A stretch of DNA of 64,000 bases from Ahaetulla prasina (lineage: Eukaryota; Chordata; Lepidosauria; Squamata; Colubridae). The stretch covers positions 8,781,459 through 8,845,458 of the forward strand of contig NC_080543.1 in NCBI RefSeq assembly GCF_028640845.1, given 5' to 3'. The notes beneath the pieces are model-generated. The model was not told where the DNA came from, did no database searches, and saw only the letters and a program-made list of their open reading frames with translations. A program made the position numbers and the translations under genes. This document shows positions 1 through 10,064 of the stretch, one piece after another (position 1 is the stretch's first letter; each line of letters begins with the position of its first letter).

Positions 1-109
1 GCTGAGTCAACCTTGAGCCTGGTGAGATTCGAACTGTCGAACTAAAACTAGCAGTCAGCTGAAGTAGCCTGTAGTACTGCACTCTAATCACTGTGTCACA
101 TCGGCTCCT
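1..109 (-). mobile_element. tRNA-derived SINE with L2-like tail, partial
   Basis: Reverse-strand copy cut by the window edge. Read on the minus strand it shows the family order seen many times here: a tRNA-like head (gttcgaatctc B-box region), then the motif ending in ggttgactcagc. The downstream part (aaaatgaggacccagattgt) lies outside the window. Confidence 0.7.
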
Positions 110-124
110 CGATATAAGTCTAGG

Positions 125-213
125 TGACGGACGGAAGGAAGGAAGGAAGGAAGGAAGGAAGGAAGAAAGGAAGCCAGCCAGCCAGCCAGCCAGGAAGCCA
201 GCCAGCCAGCCAG
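125..213. repeat. (GGAA)n/(GCCA)n microsatellite
   Basis: Uninterrupted GGAA units pass into GCCA units. It sits between two SINE copies, a position where tetranucleotide arrays recur in this window. Confidence 0.9.
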
Positions 214-445
214 GGTAGCATACTAGTTAGAATGCAGAACTGGCAGACAAACTCTGCCAATTGCCAGCAGTTCAAATCTCACCAGGCTCAAGGTTGATTC
301 AGCCTTCCATCCTCCCGAGGTGGGTAAAATGAGGACCCAGATTGTTGGGGGCAAGAGGCTGACTCTGTAAACCGCTTAGAGAAGGTTGTGAAACTCTATG
401 AAGCGGTATATAAGTCTAAGTGCTATTGCTATTGGAAAAGTGCTA
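214..445 (+). mobile_element. tRNA-derived SINE with L2-like tail
   Basis: Near-complete copy: tRNA-like head, gttcaaatctcacc B-box-like motif, gactcagccttccatcc, aaaatgaggacccagattgt and a tail ending gcggtatataagtctaag followed by tgctattgctattg. The 3' half resembles an L2-type LINE tail, which suggests mobilisation by an L2-type LINE. Confidence 0.8.
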
Positions 446-859
446 TTGGGTCTTGGTGTCCTGAGGCAACTGTTGACATTCAGTGGCTCCCTGTTACATA
501 GGTTTTCTCCTACTTTTTCTCTTGCTTAATAACTCAGTTTTGTGTGCGTTTGTGCGTGTTGCAAACTTGGCTGTTCTGCTCTCTTTAACACTGCATCCAA
601 CTGCAGGGGGCAGCCAACCGGCACACACACACACACACACACACCGTCCCAGATGCATTCCACAAAGTTGCGCCACGTGACACTTTCTGCAGTAGCTAAA
701 CTGCAACGCCAAAGTCTTAAAAAAAAAAAACAACAACCCAAAATTAAAGATTTGTCTAGAGAACAGCATTGCCTGTCCTAAACCAATTGGGCATTTCCCG
801 GGGTCAAAATGGAACAGAGTCTATCATGGAAGGAGGAGAGGAAGAAGGCAGGGACCATA

Positions 860-893
<34 letters not shown>

Positions 894-1147
894 CCAAGCA
901 TCTGGAATCAGGACAATTTGGCCACCGTCATCCCCCCCCCCTTTCTTCAAATGGCTCCAATCTTACTGAGCTATTCTAAGAACTAAACGGTGCAGCAATT
1001 TACAACTGGAGATTTCCATACGCTGCAAAAATCTGCAAGGCTACCTAAATTAGCCCGCAATCTTTCAGACTGGGGGATAAGAACCCGGAAGCTACATCTC
1101 CATGAAAAGGAGGGAAAAAGGGAAAAAGCGGAAAAAACGCTTAGCTG
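446..1147. other. Unassigned stretch with CA/TG microsatellites
   Basis: No gene or recognised element. Holds a (CA)n run at about 621-643, an A-run at 719-730 and a (TG)n run at about 861-891. The open frames crossing it are microsatellite translations. Confidence 0.5.
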
Positions 1148-1152
1148 CTTCC

Positions 1153-1679
1153 TGTTGTGTCTCGTCCAATCTCACCTCAGCCGGGGCCTTCTTATCTGCT
1201 TCCGAACACGGAGGAATGTTCTAGTATGCCTCCCGGCCCCAGCCCTGGCTCCATGCCCAGACAGGCTGAAGAGGAAGAAATACCTCCAGCCCCCAGCTCT
1301 GGCTCCATGCCCAGGCAAACGGAGCAACTAGACCCCTCCCCCTCCTCCACAGCATGTGAGCCTGAGGGAGGTTAATTACCAACAGCTGCCGACTGGAGTG
1401 ACCCTCGCGTCAGAAGACTGGATAGGCGGAGGCAACAGAAGGAAGGGAAGGGCAGGCCTGGATAAGTGCTGAGTCATGGAGCCACACCCCATGGCCTATA
1501 TAAAGGATCTGCTTTCTGGCATTCCCTGAGTCAGGCAAAGTCTAAACATATCTTGCTGAAGTCACTTTCTGGTCTCCTGCCTGCCTTGAGGACTTTGCTA
1601 GGACTTTGGCAGAGCTGCAGAGGCACGTCTGATTCGGATTTCCCTGACCCAGCCGTCAGCGGAGGAGTGGGACACGACA
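1153..1679 (+). mobile_element. Solo LTR, family A (endogenous retrovirus-like), with 5-bp TSD
   Basis: Begins TGTTGTGTCTCG and ends GACACGACA, giving TG..CA ends. It is bounded by the direct repeat CTTCC at 1148-1152 and 1680-1684, as expected for LTR integration. Inside are an AP-1 consensus TGAGTCA (1470-1476), a CCACACCCCA box and a TATATAAA box (1497-1504), the usual U3 promoter order. There is no internal gag-pol region, so it is a solo LTR. A second copy lies at 7514-8030 and a related family at 13619 and 56564. Confidence 0.85.
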
Positions 1680-1754
1680 CTTCCAACTGCCAATCAAACC
1701 CAAAGGCAGAGAGACTGCAGAGCAGGGCTGAAGAACTATGCCCCACCCCCTCCT

Positions 1755-1845
1755 TGTTATGGACTTCTGTGGACTTCAACTCCCAGAATTCCTCAGGCCA
1801 GTCATTCTGGGAGTTGGAAGTCTACAGGTTTTAAAGTTGCCAAGT
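1755..1845. mobile_element. Short palindromic MITE (ggacttcaactcccag family)
   Basis: Inverted repeats of the ggacttcaactcccagaat / attctgggagttg type around a short centre. The same motif recurs at 16331, 18360, 27632, 28105, 29206, 33067 and 47000; better copies carry 8-bp duplications, pointing to hAT mobilisation. Confidence 0.6.
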
Positions 1846-1889
1846 TTGTAGAAGTAGATTGAGCCTCCGGAATGCAAGCAAGGCAGCCA

Positions 1890-2099
1890 AAGTGGTGGGA
1901 TTCAGCCGGTTCAGACCGAACTGGTAGTGGTGACGCCCAGGGGCTATACTGATCCTTTTTAGCCACGTTTTCTAAGCCTTGTACATGCGTGCAATCTGTG
2001 TGTGCGAACAAAGTGCATGCGTCAAAGGCTACACACGCACACACTCACATTTTTGGTGTGGGTTGAACCAGTGTTAAAATTATGTGAAACCCACCTCTG
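1890..2099. mobile_element. Non-autonomous hAT (GGTGAAAT/GGTGGG family)
   Basis: Ends aAGTGGTGGG and CCACCTCTG are inverted, and the flanks ggcagcca (1882-1889) and ggcagctc (2100-2107) match at 6 of 8 positions, a decayed 8-bp target duplication. Internal (CA)n-like stretch. Non-coding. Confidence 0.65.
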
Positions 2100-2171
2100 G
2101 GCAGCTCTTTGATTTCCTGGCCCCTAAATAAACAGCAGGCATGAGATGGAATTGATTGTCATTTACCGATT

Positions 2172-2287
2172 TTAATAATAATAACAATAATAACAATAAT
2201 AATAACAATAATAACAATAATAATAATAATAACAATAACAACAACAACAACAACAACAATAATAATAATAATAATGATGATGATGAT
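2172..2287. repeat. (TAA)n/(CAA)n/(GAT)n microsatellite
   Basis: AAT, AAC and GAT triplets abut the 5' truncation point of the R4-type LINE. (TAA)n is the known preferred target of Dong-type elements. Confidence 0.9.
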
Positions 2288-2746
2288 GCAAAACCACTGT
2301 GGGATTTCCGAATACAGACTGATAAAGTTTTGGAACACAATACCCCGGATATCACGATTGTGGAAAAGAAAAAAGGGTGGATAGTCGACATTGCTATACC
2401 TGGTGACAGCAGAATCGATGAGAAACAACTTGAAAAAGTCACCAGATATCAAGATTTGAGAATCGAACTGCAGAGACACTGGCATAAACCAGTGCAGGTG
2501 GTTCCAGTGGTACTCGGCACACTGGGAGCTGTGCCTAAAGACCTAGGCAAGCACTTAAAAGCAATTGGCGCTGACAAGATCACCATTGGTCAGCTGCAGA
2601 AGGCCACCTTACTGGGATCTGCTCACATAATTCGCCGATACATCACACAGTCCTAAACGCTTGGGAAGCGTTCGACTAGTGTTCTGTGATACGAAATCCA
2701 GCATAGTTATCTCGTTTGCTGTGTATACTGTCATTTTGTGTAAATA
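2288..2746 (+). mobile_element. R4/Dong-type LINE, 3' fragment with restriction-like endonuclease domain
   Basis: The frame from 2288 to the stop at 2654-2656 encodes about 122 residues that begin AKPLWDFRIQTDKV and carry TPDITIV and, about a dozen residues later, WIVDIAIPGD, then RYQDL, VVPVVLGTLG and LGSAHIIRRYI. This matches the C-terminal restriction-like (PD-D/ExK) endonuclease region of R2/R4-clade LINEs. There are no internal stops, so the fragment is not old. The 3' UTR (2657-2746) ends in taaataaaag and runs into (GAA)n. The N-terminal poly-Asn and poly-Asp of the longer frame are the microsatellite, not protein. 5'-truncated: no reverse transcriptase is left. The 3' ends at 59114-59625 encode a matching C terminus. 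Confidence 0.75.
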
Positions 2747-2896
2747 AAAGAAGAAGAAGAAGAAGAAGAAGAAGAAGAAGAAGAAGAAGAAGAAGAAGAA
2801 GAAGAAGAAGAAGAAGAAGAAGAAGAAGAAGAAGAAGAAGAAGAAGAAGAAGAAGAAGAAGAAGAAGAAGAAGAAGAAGAAGAAGAAGAAGAAGAA
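2747..2896. repeat. (GAA)n microsatellite, about 49 units
   Basis: Nearly perfect GAA run directly after the LINE 3' end, so it probably grew from the LINE tail. Its six frames give poly-Arg, poly-Ser and poly-Phe open frames that are artefacts. Confidence 0.95.
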
Positions 2897-3250
2897 AGAT
2901 TTCTCAGGACACAGCGACCTTGAAATCGGGGCCCTCTGATGGCTTTTCTGAGTGAGAGAACAAAAAATCTCAGCCAAGAGGGAAAACTTTGTTGTTCGTT
3001 GTTTTGCTCTAACAGAAAACAGGACAAAGTTTCACAAGAAAACTCCAAGTATGATAAGGAGCCCTGTTTTGTGTTTTGTTTCTAAAAGACAGTCCCATCA
3101 CCTAGTGAAAAAAGCCCAGAGAAAGAAAACATATACGAAGGGCAGAGATCGGCTCTGTGGATTTGCTCTGTTGAAGCAGCCTCAAGGCCACAGAGATAAG
3201 GGGAGAAAGTTTGTGAGGGCTGAGAAAGAAACCGGAGGAGAGATCAATCA
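2897..3250. other. Unassigned stretch
   Basis: Purine-rich, no recognised gene or repeat. Short open frames here lack any family resemblance. Confidence 0.4.
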
Positions 3251-3520
3251 GAATGGAGCTGGAAAGGACCTTAGAGGTCTTCTAGTCCAACCCCCTGCTC
3301 AAGCAGGAGATTCTATACTATTTCAGATAAGGGGCTGTCCAGTCTCTTCTTCAAAACTTCCAGTGATGAAGCACCTACAACTTCTGGTGGCAAGCTGTTC
3401 CACTGGTTAATTGTCCTCACTGTCAGGAAGTTACTCCTTAATTGCAGGTTGCTTCTCTCTTTGATTAGTTTCCATCCATTGTTTCTTGCCTGGTCTTCTT
3501 GTGCTTTGGAAAATAAGTTG
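3251..3520 (-). mobile_element. CR1 LINE 3' region
   Basis: Reverse-strand CR1 signature: ggagctggaaaggacctta, gaggtcttctagtccaaccc, cttccagtgatgaagcacc, gttccactggttaattgt and tttccatccattgtttctt. Truncated at both ends. Confidence 0.85.
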
Positions 3521-3540
3521 ACCCCCCCTCCTCTTCTTTG

Positions 3541-3895
3541 GGTAAAGGTAAAGGTTCCCCTCGCACGTATGTGCTAGTCATTCCCGGCTCTAAGAGACGG
3601 TGCTCATCTCCGTTTCAAAGCCGAAGAGCCAGCGCTGTCCGAAGACGTCTCTGTGGTCATGTGGCCGGCATGACTCAACGCCAAAGGCGCACGGAACGCT
3701 GTTACCTTCCCACCAAAGGTGGCCCCTATTTTTTCTACTTGCATTTTTACGTGCTTTCGAAACTGCTAGGTTGGCAGAAGCTGGGACAAGTAACGGGAGC
3801 TCACCTCGTTACGCGGCGCTAGGGATTCGAACCGCTGAACTGCCGACCTTACGATCGACAAGCTCAGCGTCTTAGCCAGTGAGCCACCGCGTTCC
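3541..3895 (-). mobile_element. Sauria SINE, near full length
   Basis: On the minus strand it opens with a tRNA-like head (ggtggctcactggctaagac, A-box-like; gcggttcgaatccc, B-box), continues through cttctgccaacctagcag and gtcatgccggccacatgac, and ends with the aggggaacctttacc tail. This is the order known for the Sauria SINE. Confidence 0.9.
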
Positions 3896-3903
3896 TTTTT
3901 TTT

Positions 3904-4168
3904 TTCTTTTTATTTGAATTTATATCCCACTCTTCTCTGAAGACTCAGGGCGGCTTACATAGTATTAAGCAATAGTCTCATCCATTTGTATATTATATAC
4001 AAAGTCAACTTTTATTGCCCCCAACAATCTGGGTCCTCATTTTACCTACCTTATAAAGGATGGAAGGCTGAGTCAACCTTGGGCCTGGTGGGACTTGAAC
4101 TTGCAGTAATTGCAAGCAGCTGTGTTAATAACAGACTGCATTAGTCTGTTGATCCACCAGAGGCCCTT
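3904..4168 (-). mobile_element. SINE subtype B (L2-type tail with CCGCCCTGAGTC box)
   Basis: Head cctctggtggatcaac, B-box-like gcaagttcaagtcccacc, body cattttacctaccttataaa and tail gggatataaattcaaataaa. The tail box (gccctgagtcttcagagaag) is the 3' end of the L2-type LINE copies in this window, so that LINE probably moves it. Confidence 0.75.
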
Positions 4169-5108
4169 TTTCCCTTTTTTCATCGCGTGCCTTCTTTGGA
4201 GCAACCCCTCATATACTGGCCAACTGCTATCATGTCCCTTCTAGTCCTTCTTTTCTCTAGACTTAGCCAAACCCAAATCCTGCAACCGTTCTTCGTAGGT
4301 TTTAGTCTCCCGGCCTTTAGAATAGAATAGAATAGAATAGAATTTTTATTGGCCAAGTGTGATTGGACACACAAAGAATTTGTCTTGGTGCATATGCTCT
4401 CAGTGTACATAAAAGAAAAGATACGTTGATCAAGGTACAACATTTACAACACAATTGATGATCAATATATCAATATAAATCATAAGGATTGCCAGCAACA
4501 AGTTATAGTCATACAGTCATAAGTGGAAAGAGATTGGTGATGGGAACTATGAAACGATTAATAGTAGTGCAGATTCAGTAAATAGTCTGACAGTGTTGAG
4601 GGAATTATTTGTTTAGCAGAGTGATGGCCTTCGGGAAAAAACTGTTCTTGTGTCTAGTTGTGTGTGCAGTGCTCTATAGCGTCGTTTTGAGGGTAGGAGT
4701 TGAAACAGTTTATGTCCAGGATGCGAGGGATCTGCAAATATTTTCACGGCCCTCTTCTTGATTCGTGCAGTATACAGGTCCTCAATGGAAGGCAGGTTGG
4801 TAGCAATTATTTTTTCTGCAGTTCTAATTATCCTCTGAAGTCTGTGTTTTTCTTGTTGGGTTGCAGAACCGAACCAGACAGTTATAGAGGTGCAAATGAC
4901 AGACTCAATAATTAATCCTCTTAGTTGCTCTTCTCTGCCCTTCTTCCAAACTCTCAACGTTTCTTTCTTGTAATGTGGTGACCAAAACTGGATGCCGCAT
5001 TCCAGGTGTGGCCTTATTAAAGGCTTTATAAAGCGGTACTAAAACTTCATGTGATTTTGATTCTATGCCTCTGTTTGTACTACCAAGGGTATCAAAACCA
5101 AACAAAGG
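4169..5108 (-). mobile_element. CR1 LINE fragment split by a younger LINE
   Basis: Outer parts 4169-4317 and about 4921-5108 are reverse-strand CR1 (right part: cttgtaatgtggtgaccaaa and ccaggtgtggccttattaaa). The middle is the (AATAG)-tailed LINE listed next, so that LINE is the younger insertion. Confidence 0.7.
4318..4920 (-). mobile_element. L3/CR1-like snake LINE with (AATAG)n tail, 5'-truncated
   Basis: Reverse-strand 3' end: (ATTCT)n tail, ccaagtgtgattggacacac, then a C-terminal reverse transcriptase region with residues LPSIEDLYTARIKKRAVKIF and SHPGHKLFQLLPSKRRYRAL (frame 4613-4957). Part of a family of about ten copies here (8738, 12765, 18570, 25561, 44513, 47076, 53106, 55395, 56161). 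Castoe and colleagues linked snake CR1/L3 tails to AATAG microsatellite seeding; the clade name is not proved from this fragment. Confidence 0.8.
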
Positions 5109-5195
5109 AAAAGCGAGAGCGGGGGGGGGGAAGAAAAACCAAGATTACAATTCAGGGTTTCCCACCAAGTCACGCTGCCTGAAGACCATTCATGT

Positions 5196-5753
5196 ACAGG
5201 TGATCCTTGACTTACAACCATCCGTTTAGCCACTGTTTGAAGTCATAAAACGGTCCTGAGAAAAGTGACTTACAGTCCGTCTTTGCTGTTAACAACCATC
5301 AGAACATCCCCATGGTCCATGTGATCAAAATTTGGTTGCTTTGCATCCGGCACACACATTTAGTCCTCAACCTATGATCACGATGGATCCCAAAATTTCT
5401 GCTGTTAAGCGAGACATTTGTTGAGTTTTACGACCTTTCTTGCCACAGTTGTTAAGTGAATCACTGGAGTTCATAAGTTAGGAACCCGGTTGTTAAGTGA
5501 ATCGGGCTTCCCCCCATTGACTTTGTCAGAAGGTCACAAAAGAGGATCACGTGCCCCCCCTGGACACTGCAACCGTCATAAATAGGAGTCAGTTGCCAAG
5601 CTCCTGAAATCCGATCACATGATCATGAGGATGTTAGAAAGGTTGTGTGAAAAATGGGCATAAAGTCACTTTTTTCAAAGTCATGGTAACTTTGGATTAC
5701 CATGGTAACTTTGAATGGTCACTAAATGATCTGTTGTATGTCGAGGACTACCT
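5196..5753. mobile_element. Tigger-like non-autonomous DNA transposon, two overlapping copies
   Basis: A partial copy (5196-5360) abuts a second (about 5360-5753) that ends gtcgaggactacctg. The family termini, caggtagtcctcgacttac and its complement, resemble Tigger/pogo termini, with TA at the ends of intact copies (28401-28779). Non-coding. Confidence 0.7.
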
Positions 5754-5814
5754 GCTAGGAAGCTGCGATGGTTGCGGCTTCCTAGCTCACAACCTAGATC
5801 TCAAGTGTGTGACC

Positions 5815-6895
5815 ACCATTTGCTACTGTGGTAGCGCAGTGGTTAGAATGCATTATTGCAGGATGACTCTGCTCACTGCCAGCAGTTCGATCCAGGCGGT
5901 CTCAAGGTTGACTCAGCCTTCCATCCTTCTGTGATCGGTAAAATGAGGAGCCAGATTGTTGGGGGCAATATGTTGACTCTGTAAACTGCTTAGGGAGGGC
6001 TGTAAAGGACTGTGAAGTGGTATTTAAGTCTATGGCAGAGGGAGGGAGGGAGGGAGGATGGAAGGAAGGAAGGAAGCCATAGTGGTGCAGTGGTTAGAAA
6101 GCATTATTGCAAGCTAACTCTGCCCACAGCCAGCAGTTCAATCCTGACCGGCTCAAGTGTGACTCAGCCTTCCATCCTTCCGAGGTCGATAAAATGAGGA
6201 TCCAGATTATTGGGAGACAATAGGCTGACTCTGTAAACCGCTTAGAGAGGGCTGTAAAGCACTGTGAAGCGGTATATAAATCTAGGTGTTATTGGGATGG
6301 GAGGGAGGGGGGGGGAGGGGAGGGAGGGAGGGAGGGAGGGAGGGAGGGAAGGAAGGAGCCACGGTGGCACAGTCAGTAGAATGCAGTATTGCAGGCTAAC
6401 TCTGCTAACTGCCTGGAATTCGATCCTCAAGGGCTTTCCATCCTTCCGAGGTTGGTAAAATGAGGACCCAGATTGTTGGGGGAAATATGTTGACTCTGTA
6501 AACTACTTAGAGAGGGCTGTAAAGCATTGTATAGCGATGTATAAGTCTATTAGGAAGGAAGGAAGGAAGGAAGGAAGGAAGGAAGGAAGGAAGGAAGGAA
6601 GGAAGGAAGGAAGGAAGGAAGGAAGGAAGGAAGGAAGGAAGGAAGGCAGGCAGGCATAGTGGTGCAGTAGTTAGAATGCATTATTGCAAGCTAACTCTGC
6701 CCACTGCCAGCAGTTCGATCCTGACCGGCTCAAGGTTGACTCGGCCTTCCATCCTTCCAAGGTCGATAAAATGAGGACCCAGATGATTGGGGGACAATAA
6801 GCTGACTTTGTAAAACAGCTCAGAGAGGGCTGTACAGCACTGTGAAGCGGCATATAAGTCTAAGGGCTATTGCTGCTGCTACTTTCCCAGCCTGG
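5815..6895 (+). repeat. Array of four same-strand SINEs separated by purine tetranucleotide repeats
   Basis: Four tRNA/L2-tail SINE copies at about 5822-6030, 6079-6290, 6358-6550 and 6655-6878. Each starts with a gtggtgcagtggttagaa-type head and ends in a gcggtatataagtcta-type tail. Between them are (GGGA)n/(GGAA)n runs, the longest at 6552-6648. Either a SINE-microsatellite unit was duplicated, or SINEs inserted repeatedly next to purine repeats. Confidence 0.85.
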
Positions 6896-7182
6896 TTCTC
6901 AGAAGCAAAGTCAAAGGCGGGAAAAAGCCAGATTCACATGCCTGTCTAGCCAACGTCTTGCAAGACACCCATTTTTCAGTCCGTGCAATTGATCATCACC
7001 CTCATCATGAAATACTTTACAGACAGTTTCTTCAATTGCCAACCAGCTCCTGAGGTTATACCAACCCTGTAATTGCAGGAACTCATGCTAATTTGTGCTG
7101 GAACAGACGTTACCTATAGCTTAATTTTTCCACTATGCCACTGAGATAAAGAAGCTGTTTCAAACCCAGCTGTAAATTCTGC

Positions 7183-7255
7183 AGAATAACAAGAGTCGGA
7201 AGGGACCTCGGAGGTCTTCTAGTCCAACCCCCTATTTCAAGCAGGAGTTCCTGTA
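7183..7255 (-). mobile_element. CR1 3' end fragment
   Basis: aataacaagagtcggaaggg and gaggtcttctagtccaaccc mark the reverse-strand CR1 end. It directly abuts the Tigger-like element that starts at 7256. Confidence 0.75.
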
Positions 7256-7513
7256 CAGGTAGTTCACGAACTGATAACACCTGAGCCCAAAATTCCTCTG
7301 TCGGTAAGCGAGACGGTTGTGAAGTGACTCTTGCCCCATTTTGCGACATTTTCTTGCCACCGTTGTTAAGGGAATCGCTGCAGTTGTTAAGGTTAGAAAC
7401 CCAGTTGTAAAACGAATCCGGCTTTTCCCATTGATTTTGCTTGTCGAAAGGTGGCAAAAAGGGATCGCATGATTCCGGGACGCAGCAACCGTCGTAAGTA
7501 TGAACCAGTTGCC

Positions 7514-8030
7514 TGTTTTGTCTCGTCCAATCTCACCTCAGCCGGGGTCTTCTTATCTGCTTCTTCGGAAGAAGAAATACCTCCAGCCCCCAGCCCTGGC
7601 TCCATGCCCAGACAGGCTGAAGAAGAAGAAATACCTCCAGCCCCCAGCTCTGGCTCCATGCCCAGGCAAACGGAGCAACTAGACCCCTCCCCCTCCTCCA
7701 CAGCATGTGAGCTTGAGGAAGGTTTATTACCAACAGCTGCCGACTGGAGTGACCCTCGCGTCAGAAGACTTGATAGGCGGAGGCAACAGAAGGAAGGGAG
7801 GGGCAGGCCTGGATAAGTGCTGAGTCATGGAGCCACACCCCATGGCCTATATAAAGGACCTGCTTTCTGGCATTCTCTGAGTCAGGCAAAGTCTAAACAT
7901 ATCTTGCTGAAGTCACTTTCTGGTCTCCTGCCTGCCTTGAGGACTTTGCTAGGACTTTGGCAGAGCTGCAGAGGCATGCCTGATTCGGATTTCCCTGACC
8001 CGGCCGTCAGCGGAGGAGTGGGACACGACA
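7514..8030 (+). mobile_element. Solo LTR, family A, inside a Tigger-like element
   Basis: Starts TGTTTTGTCTCG and ends GACACGACA. The flanks ttgcc (7509-7513) and tcgcc (8031-8035) are a 5-bp target duplication with one change. It shares the TGAGTCA, CCACACCCCA and CTATATAAAGG order with the copy at 1153-1679, and has an extra tandem segment near the 5' end (gaagaaatacctccagcccc repeated). No internal region, so a solo LTR. Confidence 0.85.
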
Positions 8031-8078
8031 TCGCCAAGCATCTGACTTTTGATCACGCGATCATGGGGATACTGCAAC

Positions 8079-8556
8079 GGGACCGCCTGCTGCCGCCAGT
8101 TACCTCCCATCGACCAATGCACTCTCATAGGGAGGGCCTCCTTAGGGTGCCGTCGGCCAACCAATGTCGGCTGGCGGCCCCCAGAGGAAGAGCGTTCTCT
8201 GTGGGGGCTCCGGCCCTATGGAACGATCTACCTGTGGGACTACGTCTTCTCCCTGATCTTCGGACCTTTAAGCGCGAGCTCAAAACCTTTTTCTTTCATC
8301 AAGCGGGGCTGGCCTAATGATTAATTTTAATATTGAGGGTTTTTTTAGTGGGTTTTTTTAAGGGGTTTTAATTCATTTATTAACTTTCATTCAGTCATTT
8401 TAACATGCAGCTTATTGAATCAGATTTTTAATTGGATATTGTATTTTAAAATTTTTTTGATATCTATGTTTTATTTATGCTGTACACCGCCCTGAGTCCT
8501 CGGAGAAGGGCGGTATAAAAATATGAAAAATAAATAAATAAATAAATAAATAAACA
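8079..8556 (+). mobile_element. L2-type LINE 3' end with (AAAT)n tail
   Basis: C-terminal coding remnant (residues LRVPSANQCRLAAPRGRAFS, then an ALWNDLPVGLRLL-like segment in a 7817-8317 frame) followed by the 3' UTR, the box gccctgagtcctcggagaag, cggtataaaaat and an (AAAT)n tail. 5'-truncated. The fuller relative at 45456-46613 still shows the reverse transcriptase YADD motif. Confidence 0.85.
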
Positions 8557-8655
8557 GTCGTTAGGTGTGAAAAACAGTCGTAGGTCGCTTTTTTCAATGC
8601 TGCTCTAACTTTGAACGGCCATTAAATGAACTATTGTAAGTCAAGAGACTTAGGA

Positions 8656-9515
8656 TCATCGTTCACACTTACGGCTGTCGCAGCATCGCCTTGGTCACAT
8701 GATCAAAATGCAAATGCTTTTGAGAAAAAATAAGAAAAAATAATAGCTACCAACCTGCCTTCCATTGAGGACCAGTATACTGCACGAATCAAGAAGAGGG
8801 CCGTGAAAATATTTACAGACCCCTCGCATCCTGGACATAAACTGTTTCAACTCCTACCCTCAAAACGACGCTATAGAGCACTGCACACCAGAACAACTAG
8901 ACACAAGAACAGTTTTTCCCCGAAGGCCATCACTCTGCTAAACAAATCATTCCATCAACACTGTCAGACTATTTACTGAATCTGCATTACTATTAATCGT
9001 TTCATAGTTCCCATCACCCATCTCTTTCCACTTATGACTGTATGACTATAACTTGCTGCTGGCAATCCTTATAATTTATATTGATATATTGACCATCATT
9101 TGTGTTGTAAATGTTGTACCTTGATGAAGGTATCTTTTCTTTTATGTACACTGAGAGCATATGCACCAAGACAAATTCCTTGTGTGTCCAATCACACTTG
9201 GCCAATAAAATTCTATTCTATTCTATTCTTCTTCTTCAACTGACTCACATTTATGATGATGACAGTGTGTTCCCGGGGGGGGGGGGGTGTCACACAGTCT
9301 CCTTTTTGCGACCTTCTGACAGGCAAAGTCCGTGGGAAAACCAGATTCACTCAAAAGCCATTGTTACTAATTTAACAACTACGTCGATCCATTCCACAAC
9401 CGCCGAAAGAAAAGTGGTCAAGTTGTTCAAAACTTGCTTCATAAATTTTGTAACTTAGAAACGTACATTTCCGGGTTCCATTGCGGGTCGTATGTTTGAG
9501 GACGAGCTGTAAAGC
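8656..9515. mobile_element. Second Tigger-like element split by a LINE
   Basis: Parts at 8656-8737 (cttggtcacatgatcaaaat) and 9239-9515 (tgcgaccttctgacaggcaa ... gtttgaggacgagctgta) are in family order, with the (ATTCT)n-tailed LINE between them. Confidence 0.7.
8738..9238 (+). mobile_element. L3/CR1-like snake LINE with (ATTCT)n tail
   Basis: Encodes the same C-terminal block as the copy at 4318 (ctgccttccattgaggacca onward; tagacacaagaacagttttt), then the 3' UTR with cttgtgtgtccaatcacact and a short (ATTCT)n tail. 5'-truncated. Confidence 0.85.
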
Positions 9516-9597
9516 GGTTATCTGACAGTTCAATCTCATCTTTATCTATGTGAAATAAAACCTGCAGAATTTAGTGGCATATAACCAAAATAATAAA

Positions 9598-9960
9598 AGG
9601 ACGCGGTGGCTCAGTGGCTAAGATGCTGAGCTTATCGATCGAAAGGCTGGCAGTTCAGCGGTTCGAATCCCTAGTGCTGCCGTGTAACGGGGTGAGCTCC
9701 CGTTACTTGTCCCGGCTTCTGCCAACCTAGCAGTTTCGAAAGCACATAAAAAATACAAGTAGAAAAAATAGGGACCACCTTTGGTGGGAAGGTAACAGCG
9801 CTCTGTGCGCCTTTGGCGTTGAGTCATGCCGGCCACATGATGATGGAGACGTCTTCGGACAGCGCTGGCTCTTCGGCTTTGAAACGGAAATGAGCACCAC
9901 CCCCTAGAGTCGGGAACGACTAGCACGTATGTGTGAGGGGAACCTTTACCTTTACCTTTA
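9598..9960 (+). mobile_element. Sauria SINE, full length
   Basis: Head ggacgcggtggctcagtggc (A-box region), gcggttcgaatccctagt (B-box), body ttctgccaacctagcagttt, catgccggccacatgatg, and tail aggggaacctttacctttac. Confidence 0.92.
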
Positions 9961-10064
9961 ACCAAAATAAGTTAAAGAAAGTGTGTAACTTTCTTTGTCA
10001 GCAATATAACACCATGCTATCCTTAAGGTCTAAGAATGCTTGAGGGAGATGGGTTGGACTAGAT

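Larger units (their letters stand above)
7256..8655. mobile_element. Tigger-like element split by an LTR and an L2-type LINE
   Basis: Element sequence occurs at 7256-7513, 8031-8078 and 8557-8655. The joins restore family order: cagttgcc | cgccaagcatctg across the LTR, and gcaacgg | cagtcgttaggtgtg across the LINE. This dates the Tigger-like element as older than both inserts. Confidence 0.8.

Noticed and set aside
1157..1375. Pro/Ser-rich frames in the LTRs (also 7451-7816) as retroviral or host proteins
   Set aside because: They lie within a terminal repeat with TG..CA ends and repeat an in-LTR tandem segment.
2716..2977. Poly-Arg, poly-Ser and poly-Phe open frames of about 80-120 codons
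   Set aside because: They are translations of the (GAA)n repeat in different frames.
7817..8317. 166-codon frame as a host gene
   Set aside because: It joins LTR, Tigger-like and LINE sequence; only its end is protein-derived and that is the L2-type LINE.
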